From positions 94,730,501 through 94,794,500 of the forward strand of contig NC_083692.1 of the NCBI RefSeq assembly GCF_033118175.1: a stretch of DNA of 64,000 bases, read 5' to 3'. The DNA is from Dama dama. Taxonomy: Eukaryota > Chordata > Mammalia > Artiodactyla > Cervidae. Position numbers and translations under genes: made by a program. Below, piece after piece: positions 53,730 through 64,000 of this stretch. Every line of letters begins with the position of its first letter. Positions within the stretch are counted from its first letter, which is position 1. A model generated the notes under the pieces. It made no database searches. It worked only from the letters and a program-made list of their open reading frames with translations, and had not been told where the DNA came from.

Positions 53730-53769
53730 TAAAAGCACACACTAAACTCCATGGTATTAAAACTAAGAT

Positions 53770-54170
53770 CTGTGATTAATAAAACTTCCCTAAAATGAAA
53801 ATGGTTGCCACAAATGGAGAGAAACACATAATTAACAAAGAACTGATATCTAAAATAAATAAAGAATGCTCTCAAATCAATAACGAAAGGACAAAAATCC
53901 AATTGGAAAATAGACAAGAGACATGAACATATATTTCATTAAAGAGGAAAATCAAATAGCCTACAGACGTATAAAAAGTCACTCAATTTCATCAATATTC
54001 AGAGAAATGCAAATTAAAACGTCAATGTTATGCTATTTTATATCTATCAGATTGAAAAAAAAAAATTAAGTCTCCAATATCGAGGGCTGACAATCGTATG
54101 TAGCTACAGGTGTTCTTACCCATGCTAATGGGAGTAAGGTTGGTTCAACTGCCTTGGAAAACAATTTGAC
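53770..54170 (+). mobile_element. Old L1M ORF2 fragment
   Basis: 'ttaacaaagaactgatatct', 'ccaattggaaaatagacaag' and 'cagagaaatgcaaattaaaa' are the sense L1 ORF2 C-terminal region, broken by stops. Confidence 0.75.
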
Positions 54171-54174
54171 CCTG

Positions 54175-55437
54175 TGGAGTAAAGTTGATAGTGGTCACTC
54201 CTTCTTCACTGGATATTTTCTATCTTCCTTTCTAGACCATTGTCCTCTCTCCTCCCCACTGTTCTGTGCTTGGGAGGCTGACCCATATGGACTGAGTCAA
54301 GGTCTGCACTTGCTTGCAGCTGGGTCAGAGCAAAAGTTCTGGTCCTAATGGAAGGCGAGCTCTGGTTTTGACCTTCCGTGAATTCTCATTCTCAAGTCTA
54401 TCTTGTGCTTGTGACTTTAACATATGTGTCATAGCCTTCATTTTGCTCACCCTTAAAAAAATGAGTCACTTTATTCTGTGATGATCATGCCAATGTTTTC
54501 CCTATTCCCCTGTCTTGGAGCTTAGAGGATACACCTGGAATAAACAAAGTTGAAAAATAAGGAAACAACAACAACAACAACAAAACAATTTTAAAGAGAG
54601 AAATTACATGTTTCTGAGCTTCACTGCGGGTTAAAATTCTAGCCATGGGAAATGATAATTGAGTAGACATTAATGTGCAAATTGCTGTCTAAATAATTCT
54701 TGTTGGCAATGGTATTTAATTATAATTTTTGAAGAAGAAAAATACTTAAAGAGATGGTCAGGTTAATAGGGTGCTAATTCCATAAGGCAAGCATTTTAGA
54801 CTGTTAATGGGAAAGTTGTCACATTAGAGGCTAATTTCTTTTAGGCAAAAATCAATAGACAATTTGGAGGCTAAAGCGAAAGTGCTTTGTATGTTGTAAT
54901 GAATGATGTTCTTGTAAGAGACTAGCTCTATTACCGAATTAGAAGTAGAAAGCTTGGAGGAGGGAGATTTTATATTTTCTTCCCATGTTCCACCTCTATA
55001 TTTTCCTCTTCTTACACCAGCTCTTCCAAGAAGGGAAAAGTGACCAGTTTGACTGGTCAGAGACTAAGGCCTCTATAGGGCTACCCTTGGCCAGTGGCAG
55101 GATGGGGCCACAGAGTGTCAGAAAAAGGTTTTACTTCCTGGATTCCCCTTCCCCATCAAGGTTACCTGTGTGGGTCTTGTCCCTTGGGGCTGGGTCAGCT
55201 GAGGTGTCCCCAGTGAGATACAGGTAGTTTAGGGGTTTGGTGCCCCTGGGGTCCCAGCTATCTCTTTCCACTGTGCCCTGCCTCCAGCCAAGGTTTCTGC
55301 CTCCTCCTGCTACCCATGCAAATATGATTTAGTATAAGGTCACAAGACTTAAAAACAGGAAAGAAGCAAGAGGTTTTATGCCTCAGTCTCAAATTTCATT
55401 CTTTAATTCAGTATTTACCAGGGAGCCCTGTACTACC

Positions 55438-55472
<35 letters not shown>

Positions 55473-55915
55473 AAGAGAGAGAGAAGGGAGAAAGAGAGGA
55501 GATGGAATGAAGATGGGCTGTCTGTTCTACCTTCCGTGAGTGATACATTAATATATTTTTTCTATTGTTCTGCATGTTAATATCTTTGCAAAGGAAAAAA
55601 GAAAATCTTTACAGAGAATAGAACAAGTAGGGACATCAGTCAAGAAAACCTACTTTGAGTCTCTAACCCTCCACCTTGTTCTCCAACTCCAAGTCTGGCT
55701 CTCTCTCTATATATCTGTGTAAGGTTGCCAATTAAAATGTAAGACACCTATTTCAATTCAAAATTCAGATTAACAATTACTTTCTTAATGTAAGCATATT
55801 CCAAACATTGCATGTTACATGCACTATAATTTGGTTTATCTGAATTTCAAATTTAACTGCTTCATGTTTTTATTTGCTGAATCTTGCAATCCTGTATTTA
55901 TGCTCTGCCTTTCTC
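54175..55915. other. Unassigned sequence with microsatellites
   Basis: Contains (AAC)n at 54563-54585 and (GT)n at 55440-55471. No gene supported. Confidence 0.4.
55440..55471. repeat. (GT)n microsatellite
   Basis: About sixteen GT units, uninterrupted, then a GA-rich run. Confidence 0.9.
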
Positions 55916-55924
55916 CAGAAGCAG

Positions 55925-56170
55925 TCAGTTTAATATCTAAGAACAAGGACTCTGGAACCAAACAAAACTGGGTTTGAATCTCTGTTCTGTCACTTGTTAG
56001 CTGTGAGACCTTGGGGGATATATCACCTAAGTCACTTCAGTTTTCTCACCTGAAAAACAAGGATAACAATGGTGCTCATTTGATGGGGTTGTTGTTGAAG
56101 TTAAATAAGTTGATGTGTGTAAGGTGCTGAGAAAAATGCCTGGTACATAAGAAATGTTCAATAATACTTG
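55925..56170 (+). repeat. MIR SINE, nearly full length
   Basis: 'aaggactctggaaccaaaca', 'tgttagctgtgagaccttgg', 'ggggttgttgttgaagttaa' and 'tgcctggtacataagaaatg' follow the whole sense MIR. Confidence 0.88.
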
Positions 56171-56174
56171 TAGT

Positions 56175-57155
56175 GAGAGGCCAATATGGAATGGCAAGAA
56201 AGATATTGGTTCACTCAATGGCAACATTAGGTGCATATTTTATGCTCCAAATTGTAGATATAGTAGATCTGTGTTTATAAACCCTTAGGCTTCTCCGCAT
56301 AGATTTGTACCATGTCTTCACACTGTTTCCACTGGGGCCTACAAACTGATGAATCTCTCGACTCTTCTTTCCTGAGAGGAGGACACTAAAATGCTCTGGC
56401 AGTAACAGTCTTAAATCCTCTTATAAATATGGATAAAAAGTAGCAGGAAAGTTTCTATCCAGAAATACTTAGATCCTTTTTCTTTTTTAGAAAATGAAAT
56501 ATGTGACTGAATTTATGATGAAATAGATGGATAAATGCAACACTAATGTTTGCAAAGTATAAATGAAGGAACATAGAAAATAAAATTTTACTATTTTATT
56601 CATTCTTTTTATTACTATAGAAGCTATTAAAGTTTCTGGAAGGACTCATACCAAACTATTAGTAAAAGTTGCATCTTTGATACAACATGGGTGGGACAAT
56701 TCACTTTTGTTTTCTTTGTGTGAGTGTTTTTTTCCTTTACAAACAAATTTTTATTTTCCTTTACAAACAAAATTTTACAAATTTTATATCCTACTTGTGC
56801 AGTGAAAATATTTTTTAAAAATAATAAAAGCAAGATAAGCAATATCAGCTGATGTGAGTTTATCTCAAAGAACACCCTCTCATTCTCTATTCTAACTCCC
56901 AGTGGAGACAATATGGGCAGATTTTTATATAACATTATTAAAATTTTTCTGTGCTTCAACAAGTATATAGGTGAAATAGCATTTGATAACCCCAGTGAGA
57001 TTCTACTCCACAGAACTGTTGAGCAACTTGCTTTTGTCATTTATCTTAGCATGGAAACTTTTCTATATCAATATGTACAAATCTCTCTTAGTCTTATTAA
57101 TCACAAAATTTTCTTTTTTAGTGTAAATAAAACAAACTTTAACTGGTATTTAACA
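56175..57155. other. AT-rich unassigned sequence
   Basis: No gene supported. A small direct repeat ('tttcctttacaaacaaa' twice, about 56730-56780) is present. Confidence 0.4.
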
Positions 57156-57157
57156 AA

Positions 57158-57580
57158 TGATTATAGAAATACCAGTTTAGAAAAGGTTAAGTCTTTAGAA
57201 TATGCATTTAGCTAAGCTTATATATAATTTTAGTGGTTTATATTGCTCCTCACAGATAAATAAAAATTAAAGCATAACATACAATGGGGCTTCCCTTGTG
57301 GCTCAGCTGGTAAAGAATCCTTTTGCAATGCAGGAGACCTGGTTTTGATCCCTGGGTTGGGAAGATCCCTTGGAGAAGGGAAAGCCTACCCACTCCAGTA
57401 TTCTGGCCTGGAGAATTCCATGGACTATACAGTCCTTGGGGTCACAAGTGATTGTAGAAATACCAGTCTAGAAAAAGTTAGCTCTTTAGAATATACAGTC
57501 ATTTATCTGAGCTTATATGTAATTTTAGTGGTTTATATTGCTCCTCACAGATAAATAAAAATAAAAACATAACATAAAAT
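57158..57580 (+). repeat. ~128-bp direct repeats flanking a Bov-tA
   Basis: Copies at 57158-57285 and 57449-57580 share 'gtggtttatattgctcctca' and 'cagataaataaaaa'. The only sequence between them is the SINE at 57286-57448. They are far too long for a target duplication. Confidence 0.9.
57286..57448 (+). repeat. Bov-tA SINE, truncated tail
   Basis: 'ggggcttcccttgtggctca', 'gatcccttggagaagggaaa', 'attctggcctggagaattcc', ending early at 'cttggggtcacaa'. Confidence 0.93.
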
Positions 57581-58216
57581 AACTTACAGGATGCAGCAAA
57601 AGCAGCATTCAGAGATAAATTTATAGCTATAAATGTCGATGCTAAATCAAAGAGCTCTAATCAATAATGTAACATTCTACCTTAAGAGAAATGAATTGCA
57701 TACCAAACATGAAATTGAACCAATAAAAACTCCCAACAAACAAACATTTATAGAAGCATTAACATCTGTCCTTCTCAAAATATTCCAAAAAGTTGAAGAG
57801 GAAGGAATGATTCTGAACTTATTGTAGAAGGCCAACCTCTCCCTGGTATCAAACTCAGACAAAGATAACACAAGAAAAGAAAATTACAGGCCAACATCAC
57901 TAATGAACAGAGATGCAAAAAATCCCAACAAAATATTAGCAAATCAATTTAACAATACATTTAAAGTGTTATACACCATGATAAAGTGGGATTTATCCCA
58001 GGGATGCAAGGATGATTCAATATCTACAAATCAATCAATGTGATACATGACATTGACAAATTGAAGAATAAAAATCACATGATTATATCAATACATGCAG
58101 AAAAATCTTTAGAAAATTTCAACCTCAATTCATGACAACAACCTTTCAGAAAGTGGGCATAGAGTAAACATGTTCACCATAATAAAGGCCATATATGACA
58201 AACCCATAGCTAACAT

Positions 58217-58427
58217 CATGCATGCATGCTAAGTCACTTCAGTTGTGGCTGACTCTTTGTGACTCCATGAACTGTAGCCTGCCAGGTTCCTCTGTCCATG
58301 GGATTCTTCAGGCAAGAATACTGGAGTGGATTGCCATGCCCTCTTCTAGGGGGTCTGGAGTGGGTTGCCATGCCTTTCTCTAGGGAATCTGGAGTGGGTT
58401 GCCATGCCCTCCTCTAGAGGATCTTGC
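58217..58427 (-). repeat. Bov-tA SINE (antisense) with a 34-bp triplication
   Basis: 'gtggctgactctttgtgact' and 'caggcaagaatactggagtg' identify it. Three 34-bp units at 58321-58354, 58355-58388 and 58389-58422 each begin 'ctggagtgg', so an internal block is tripled. The head end is missing. Confidence 0.93.
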
Positions 58428-59428
58428 AAACCCTCTCAATTAACAAAAAATGACCCATACTCCCTAAGGCGATCTACAGACTTAATGCAATTCCTATCAA
58501 AATACTAAGGGCATTTTTTCACAGAACTAAAACAAATAATTCTAAAACATGAATGGACACACAAAGGACCCTGAAGAGCCAAAGTAAATTTGAGGAAAAA
58601 GATCAGAGCCAGGAGTATCATGTACCCTGACTTCAGATTGTACAACAAGGGTACAATAGTCAAAATAGTATAATACTGGCACAAAACAGGGATAAAGATC
58701 AATGGAACACAATACAGTCCAGAAATAAACCCTTGTGGTCTATTGACGCAGACTCCTGCGGTCAATTAATCTATGATAAAGAAGGCAGGAATACACAATG
58801 GGGAAAAACAGTATCTTCAAGGAGTGGTGCTGGGAAAACTGAACAGCTACATGTAAAAGAATGAAACTAGAACTTTTCTCACTTCATATACAAAAATAAA
58901 CTCAAAAATGGATTAAAGACCTAAATGTAAGACAAGAAACCATTAAACTCCTAGAAGAAAATGTAGGCAGAAACCACTGACAAAAGGAAAAGACAACCTA
59001 CTGAATGGAAGAAAATATTTGAAAATGATATAATTGATAAAGAGTTAATATCTAAAATATATAAACAGCTCATACAATCTAACTAAAAAGTGAAAACAAC
59101 CCAATTAAAAAATGTGCAGAAAATATGAATAGACATTTCCTCAAAGAATATACAGATGGCCAACGGCATATGAAAAGATGCTTAACATTACTAATTATCA
59201 GAGATTTGCAAATCAAAGCCACAATGACATATCCCCTCACTTCTGTCAGAATAGCTATCATCAAAAAGACAACAAATAACAAATGTTGGTGAGAATATGG
59301 AGAAAAGGGAACACTTGTATACTGTTGATGGGAGTGTAAATTGATTCAGCAACTATGTAAAACAGTATAGAGATTCCTCAAAAAACTAAAAGTAGAAGTA
59401 ACATGTAATCCAGCAATTCAACTCCTGG

Positions 59429-59454
59429 GTGTGTGTGTGTGTGTGTGTGTGTGT
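59429..59454. repeat. (GT)n microsatellite in L1M
   Basis: Uninterrupted GT units inside the L1 3' region. Confidence 0.88.
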
Positions 59455-59687
59455 ATCAACATGGATGGACCTGGAAGGTATAAAGTTTAGTGAAATGATT
59501 CACACAGAAAAAAGACAAATATGTTATTCCATATATTTCACTTACATGAGGAATCTAAAAATTAAAACAAAGGGATGGATATAAGAAGACAGAAACAGAC
59601 TCACAGATATAGAGAACAAACTAGTTGGGAGAGCGGATGGGAGAGGGGTGAGTTAAGGGCAGGGGATTAAGAGGCATAAATACTATC

Positions 59688-59894
59688 TTGTCAGTTGCTC
59701 TACTTTGTCTAACTCTTTGTGACCTCATGGACTGTAGCCTGCCAGGCTCCTTTGTCCATGGAATTCTCTAGGCAAGAAGAATTCTGGCATGCGTAGCATT
59801 CCCTTCTCCAGGTAATTTTCTCAACCCAGGAATTGAACCCTGGTCTCCTGCATTGCAGGCAGATTCTTTACCGTCTGAGCCACCAGGGAAGCCC
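59688..59894 (-). repeat. Bov-tA SINE (antisense)
   Basis: 'actttgtctaactctttgtg', 'caggcaagaagaattctggc' and the head 'gagccaccagggaagccc' give the full antisense order. Confidence 0.93.
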
Positions 59895-60374
59895 AACAAA
59901 ATACTATACATAACATAACTGTAAGGATATATTGTAGAGTGCAAGGTATATAGCCATATTTTATAATAACTTTAAATGGAATATAACCTGCAAAAATATT
60001 AAATCACTATGTTGTACACTTGAAACTAATATGATACTGTAACTCAGATATATAATAATAAAAATAATATATAAAACATCTCCAAAATAAATATGTGGAA
60101 GTAATTAATATTATAAGAAAATTGAAAGCACTAAAACAGCATTTAAAATTAAAAATATTGTATTTCTATATACTAAAAATGAACAATCCAAAAATAAAAT
60201 TAAGAATTCTACTTATAATACATTTATTATTATAATATATGCATATATATAATCCATATAATAATATATGTAGTAATATATGTAATCCATATAATTACAA
60301 TTCCATTTATAATAACACCAAAAAGAATAAAATGTTTAAGAATGAACATAACAGAAGAGTGTATACTAATAGAC

Positions 60375-60580
60375 ATAATCTTCTAAGAGATTAATTATAG
60401 CTTTTATATTTAGGTTTTTGGTCCATTTTGAGTTAATTTTTATATACGTGAGGAAGAGGTCCAACTTCACACTTTCTCATATGGATAGAGTTGTCTCAGC
60501 ATTCTTTGTTGAAAAGACTGGGGTTTTCTTTTTCCCATTGAATGGTCTTCACAACATAACAAAAGTTCAAGATTTGTGCA
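60375..60580 (-). mobile_element. Antisense L1 ORF2 piece within sense L1M
   Basis: 'ggtccattttgagttaattt', 'gaggtccaacttcacacttt' and 'cattgaatggtcttcacaac' are antisense L1 ORF2. Both flanks are sense L1M, and I see no target duplication. Confidence 0.65.
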
Positions 60581-61085
60581 CTGAAAATGATAAAATATCA
60601 ATGTAAGGAGTTAAAGACCTACATAAATACAAAGACATCCATGTTCATAAATGGAAAGATATAATATTGTTAAAATAACGATATGCTCCAAATTTATCTA
60701 CAGATTCAAAATTTCAAGTCTTTTTTTCAGAAATGGATAAACTGATCCTAAAATTCATGTAGAAATTAAAGAGCCAAAACCTTTTCAAAAGAGTGAAACA
60801 AAGTTCTTTCTAACTTTAAAATATACTAAAAGCTACAGTAATTCAAAGAGTGTGGCACTGGGAAAAGTCTAGACATACAGATCAGAAGAAGAAAACAGAG
60901 TTCAGACATAAACCCATACACTTAAGGCCAATTGTAAGAGCTATAATTAATCTCTTAGAAGAAATCACAGGTGTAAATTCTGTGAGCTTGGATTAGGCAA
61001 AAGTGTATTAGATATGACACAAAGCATCTGCAACAAATAAATAAATAAACTGGACCTCATCAAAATCAGACTTTAATGTCAAAGA

Positions 61086-61200
61086 GGGCTTCCCTGGTGG
61101 CTCAGATGGTAAAGAACCAACTGCAATGCAGGAGACCTGCGTTTGATCCCTGGGTTGGGAAGATGCCCTGGCGGAGGGCCTGGCAACCAACTCCAGTATA
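61086..61200 (+). repeat. Bov-tA SINE, 3'-truncated
   Basis: 'gggcttccctggtggctcag', 'gaagatgccctggcggaggg' and 'caactccagtata', after which the tail is missing. Confidence 0.9.
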
Positions 61201-61363
61201 GACAACATACTAATGGGGGAAATTATTTTCATACATATCTGATTAAAGTCTGTCACTCATAATACTTAAAGAACTCTTCCAATTCAACAATAAGAAAACA
61301 AATACCACAATTAAAGAAGATATAAATGATTTAAATAGACATTTCCCCCTACAAGATGTATAA

Positions 61364-61921
61364 ATGATCAGTAAGTACATGAACTGGTTCCAAATCAGGA
61401 AAGGAGTATGTCAAGGCTGTATGTTGTCACCCTGCTTAATTAACATATATGCAGTGTACATCATGAGAAATGCTGGGCTGGTTGAAGCACAAACTGGAAT
61501 CAAGATTGCTGGTTATATCAATAACCTCAGATATGCAGATGACACCACCTTTCTGGCAGAAAGAGAAGAAAAACTAAAGAGCCTCTTGATGAAAGTGAAA
61601 GAGGAGAGTGAAAAAGTTGGCTTAAAGCTCAACATTCAGAAAACTAAGATCATGGCATCTGGTCCCATCACTTCATGGCAAATCGATGGGGAAACAGTGG
61701 AAACATTGTTTTGGGGCTCGAAAATCACTGCAGATGGTGATTTCAGCCATGAAATTAAAAGAAATTTGCTCCTTGGAAGAAAAGCTATGAGCAATCTAGA
61801 CGGCATTTTAAAAAGCAGAGACATTACTTTTCCAACAAAGGTCCATCTAGTCAAAGCTATGGTTTTTCCAGTAGTCATGTATGGATGTGAGAGTTGGACT
61901 ATAAAGAAAGCTGAGCACTGA
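61364..61921 (+). pseudogene. BovB reverse-transcriptase fragment, open for 185 codons
   Basis: Begins in flanking L1M DNA, enters BovB at about codon 7 and stays open to TGA at 61919-61921, which looks like a decayed CGA. The catalytic YADD is intact at 61532-61543. It lacks the endonuclease and the N-terminal RT half, so it is not functional. The BovB frame continues after the stop in pieces (61961-62149). Confidence 0.9.
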
Positions 61922-62294
61922 AGAATTGATGCTTCTGAACTGTGGCATTGGAGAAGACTCTTGAAAGTCCCTTGGACTGCAAGGAGAGCCAAACAGTTAA
62001 TCCTAAAGGAAATCAGTCCTGAATATTCATTGGAAGGACTGATGTTGAAGCTGAAACTCCAATACTTTGGCCACCTGATGCAAAGCTCTGACTCATTGGA
62101 AAAGCCCCTGATGCTGGGAAAGATTGAAGGTGGGAGGAAAAAGGGATGACAGAGGATGAGATGGTTCGATGGTGTCACCAACTGGATGGACATGAGTTTG
62201 GGCAAGCTCTGGGAGTTGGTGATGGACAGGGAAGCCTGGCGTTCTGTAGTCCATGGTTTCAAAAAGAGTCAGACACGACTGAGCAACTGAACTG
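61383..62294 (+). mobile_element. BovB, 5'-truncated, with 10-bp target duplications
   Basis: 912 bp. 'aagtacatga' flanks it at 61373-61382 and 62295-62304. It starts inside the RT domain and runs to the BovB tail ('cagacacgactgagcaactg'). Confidence 0.96.
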
Positions 62295-63089
62295 AAGTAC
62301 ATGAGAAGATGCTGAAGATCATTAGTCATCAGAAAAACGCAAGTCAGAAACCACAATGAGGTATCACTTCAAACTCACTAGGATGGGTGTAACAGTGATT
62401 TTTAACAAAATGGAAATCGCAAATATTGATGAGGATGTGCAGCAACTACACTCTCATACACTGTTGGTGAGAATGTAAAATGGTGCAAGTGTTTTGAAAA
62501 ATAGTTCCTCAAAAACTTAGTTACCATATGACCTAGCAATTCCACTCCTAGCTATATATCCCCCCCAAAATTGAGACTGATGTTCACACAAAAACTTCTA
62601 CATGAACATTCATAGTATTATTCATGACAGCTGAAAAAATGGAAACAACCAAAATATTCCTCAATGATGAGTGGATAATCAAATTTGGTGTATCCATACC
62701 ATGGAACGGTATTCAGCAAAAAAGTGAACAATAAAGTACTGATACATGCTACAACATGGTTGAGCTTTGTAAACGTGTTAAATGAAAGAAGTCGGACACA
62801 AAACATCATGTATTGTATGATTCCTTTTGTATCGAAGGTCTGAAGGAGAAAAATCTATGCAGACATAAAATAGATTAGTGGTTATCAGGAGTTGAAAGGA
62901 TCGGGAAATGGAGAGTGACTGCTAAGGGGCACAGGGTGTCTTGTGGGTGATGTAAGTGTTTTGGGATTAGACAGTGATGAAGATTGCACAAATTTGTGAG
63001 TATACTCAAAATCACTGAGCGGAATAGTTTCAAATCATGATTATCATGATTAAAAGTATTTTTATCAATTTAACGTATTTTAAAGATTT

Positions 63090-63430
63090 ACCTCCACATA
63101 TAGTCAACTGATTCTTATGTCTGTGCCCACTCATTTAACAACTATTGGTCAAGTTTCATCCATGTGTCTGACACTAACGTTCCTCTGTGATGGGTGAAAC
63201 AGCACGGTCTCTACCTTCACGATCTGTTTAGAGAGGAATGGGCCCTGGTGGAGGTGGAAATCTGTATGAGGGATATGGATATTAGACAGCATTCAAAGAG
63301 AAAAATTTGGGCAGGTAATTTTGGTGGGAGGAGATCTCTGGCCTTGGACTTGAACTCTTGTCAGCTGGATGATGTTTATCTAGTTATCTGTATCTCTAGG
63401 ATTCTGACTGGATGATGGTTATCTAGTTAT
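63090..63430. other. Unassigned, with a probable L2 end
   Basis: 63125-63250 weakly fits an antisense L2 terminus ('gtgtctgacactaacgttcc', 'cagcacggtctctaccttca'). A near-repeat 'ggatgatg(g/t)ttatctagttat' occurs at 63367 and 63411. Confidence 0.45.
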
Positions 63431-63507
63431 TTAAAAATATGCCCATCTGAATGCAGAGTTCCAAAGAATAGCATGGAGAGATAAGAAAGCCTTCCTAAGT
63501 GAACAAT

Positions 63508-63509
<2 letters not shown>

Positions 63510-63540
<31 letters not shown>
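63510..63540. repeat. (A)31 tract inside BovB coding sequence
   Basis: The sister copy near 9010-9035 has a mixed 'aaagaaatagaggaaaac' here, so this is an A-run expansion in place, not an insertion tail. Confidence 0.9.
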
Positions 63541-63541
<1 letters not shown>

Positions 63542-63557
63542 AGAGGAAAACAATAGA

Positions 63558-63857
63558 ATGGGAAAGACTAGAGATCTCTTCAAGAAAATTAGAGATACCA
63601 AGGGAACATTTCATGCAAAAATGGGTGCAATAAAGGGCAGAAATGGTATGGACCTAACAGAAGCAGAAGAGGTTAAGAAGAGATGGCAAGAATACACAGA
63701 ACTATACAGAAAAGATCTTCATGGCCCAGATAATCACGATGATGTGATCACTCACCTAGAGCCAGACATCCTGGAGTCTGAAGTCAAGCGGGCCTTAGGA
63801 AGCATCACTTTTAAGAAAGCAAGTGAAGGTGATGGAATTCGAGCTGAGCTATTTTGA
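63558..63857 (+). pseudogene. BovB ORF fragment (linker before RT)
   Basis: A 99-codon piece matching the BovB protein between endonuclease and RT domains, ending at TGA (63855-63857). The A31 expansion just upstream breaks the frame. The RT domain would lie beyond the window. Confidence 0.88.
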
Positions 63858-64000
63858 ATCCTAAAAGATGCTATTGTTAAATTGCTGCACTCAATATGCC
63901 AGCAAATTTGGAAAACTCAGCAGTGGCCAAAGGACTGGAAAAGGTCAGTTTCCATTGCAATCCCAAAGAATGTTCTACTGCACAATTGCCCTCATTTCAC

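Larger units (their letters stand above)
57585..60070 (+). mobile_element. Decayed L1M element with two antisense Bov-tA insertions
   Basis: Runs from ORF2 ('caaaagcagcattcagagat') through the C-terminal region to the 3' end ('gttgtacacttgaaactaat'). Interrupted at 58217-58427 and 59688-59894. A (GT)n run lies at 59429-59454. The longest open pieces are under 90 codons, so no protein remains. Confidence 0.85.
60150..63090 (+). mobile_element. Second L1M element, carrying an inverted L1 piece, a SINE and a BovB
   Basis: Sense L1M text lies at 60150-60370, 60585-61085, 61201-61382 and 62305-63090 in order. It is split by an antisense L1 piece (60375-60580), a Bov-tA (61086-61200) and a BovB (61383-62294). 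The 3' part includes 'gggtgtcttgtgggtgatgt' and ends near 63.09 kb. No ORF survives. Confidence 0.75.
63435..64000 (+). mobile_element. BovB interior, continues past the window end
   Basis: 'tgaatgcagagttccaaaga', 'gggaaagactagagatctct', 'cctagagccagacatcctgg' and 'ccagcaaatttggaaaactc' match the BovB region at 8955-9410. It is truncated at its 5' end, and an A31 run sits inside the coding part at 63510-63540. Confidence 0.94.

Noticed and set aside
58321..58422. A CRISPR-like array of 34-bp repeats
   Set aside because: The units are directly adjacent without spacers and lie inside a SINE in a mammalian genome.

Overview
This window looks like non-coding chromosomal DNA from a ruminant, most likely a bovid. 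The evidence is the repeat content: BovB LINEs, many Bov-tA/Bov-A2 SINEs (tRNA-Glu-like head joined to a BovB-derived tail), CHR-type SINEs, and young artiodactyl L1 copies, over a background of older mammalian MIR, L2, L1M, MaLR, Tigger and MER5 copies. I find no convincing cellular protein-coding exon, rRNA, tRNA or other host RNA gene. The sequence does not settle the species (cattle, sheep, goat or a relative).

Layout. 1-7.7 kb: old L1M and L2 remnants with a few Bov-tA copies and non-repeat sequence. 7.79-10.98 kb: a nearly full-length but broken BovB LINE (+) carrying a Bov-tA insertion. 11-13.9 kb: GC-richer unique sequence with a Bov-A2 nested in a BovB tail. 14.07-17.63 kb: a decayed L1 (+) carrying three younger insertions. 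17.6-19.9 kb: mostly unique. 19.88-23.35 kb: a class I (gammaretrovirus-like) endogenous retrovirus on the minus strand. It has two 345-bp LTRs, a 5-bp target duplication, a Lys-tRNA primer site and an open 520-codon gag, but pro-pol-env is almost entirely deleted. 23.4-42.3 kb: unique sequence interleaved with MIR, L2, MSTA/MLT1, a Tigger1-like DNA transposon, CHR SINEs and Bov-tA copies, plus a small CpG-rich patch near 30.6 kb. 43.05-46.66 kb: a young 5'-truncated L1 (+) whose ORF2 has one stop codon and no frameshift, bounded by 15-bp target duplications. 46.7-57.1 kb: unique sequence, an antisense L1M carrying a BovB and a CHR SINE, an MLT1-type MaLR element with both LTRs, and a 98-bp L1 stub. 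57.2-64 kb: layered L1M sequence with Bov-tA insertions, a ~128-bp direct duplication around one SINE, a 5'-truncated BovB, and the start of another BovB that runs off the end.

The main candidate for follow-up is the retrovirus: its gag frame is intact while its protease is frameshifted and reads N-A-G-A at the usual D-T-G-A active site. All seven recognisable CpG losses between its LTRs fall in the 5' LTR copy. The other genes here are transposon-encoded, mostly broken, and act (if at all) only for retrotransposition. Family names come from recognising sequence patterns, not from a database search, and boundaries without a visible target duplication are approximate.
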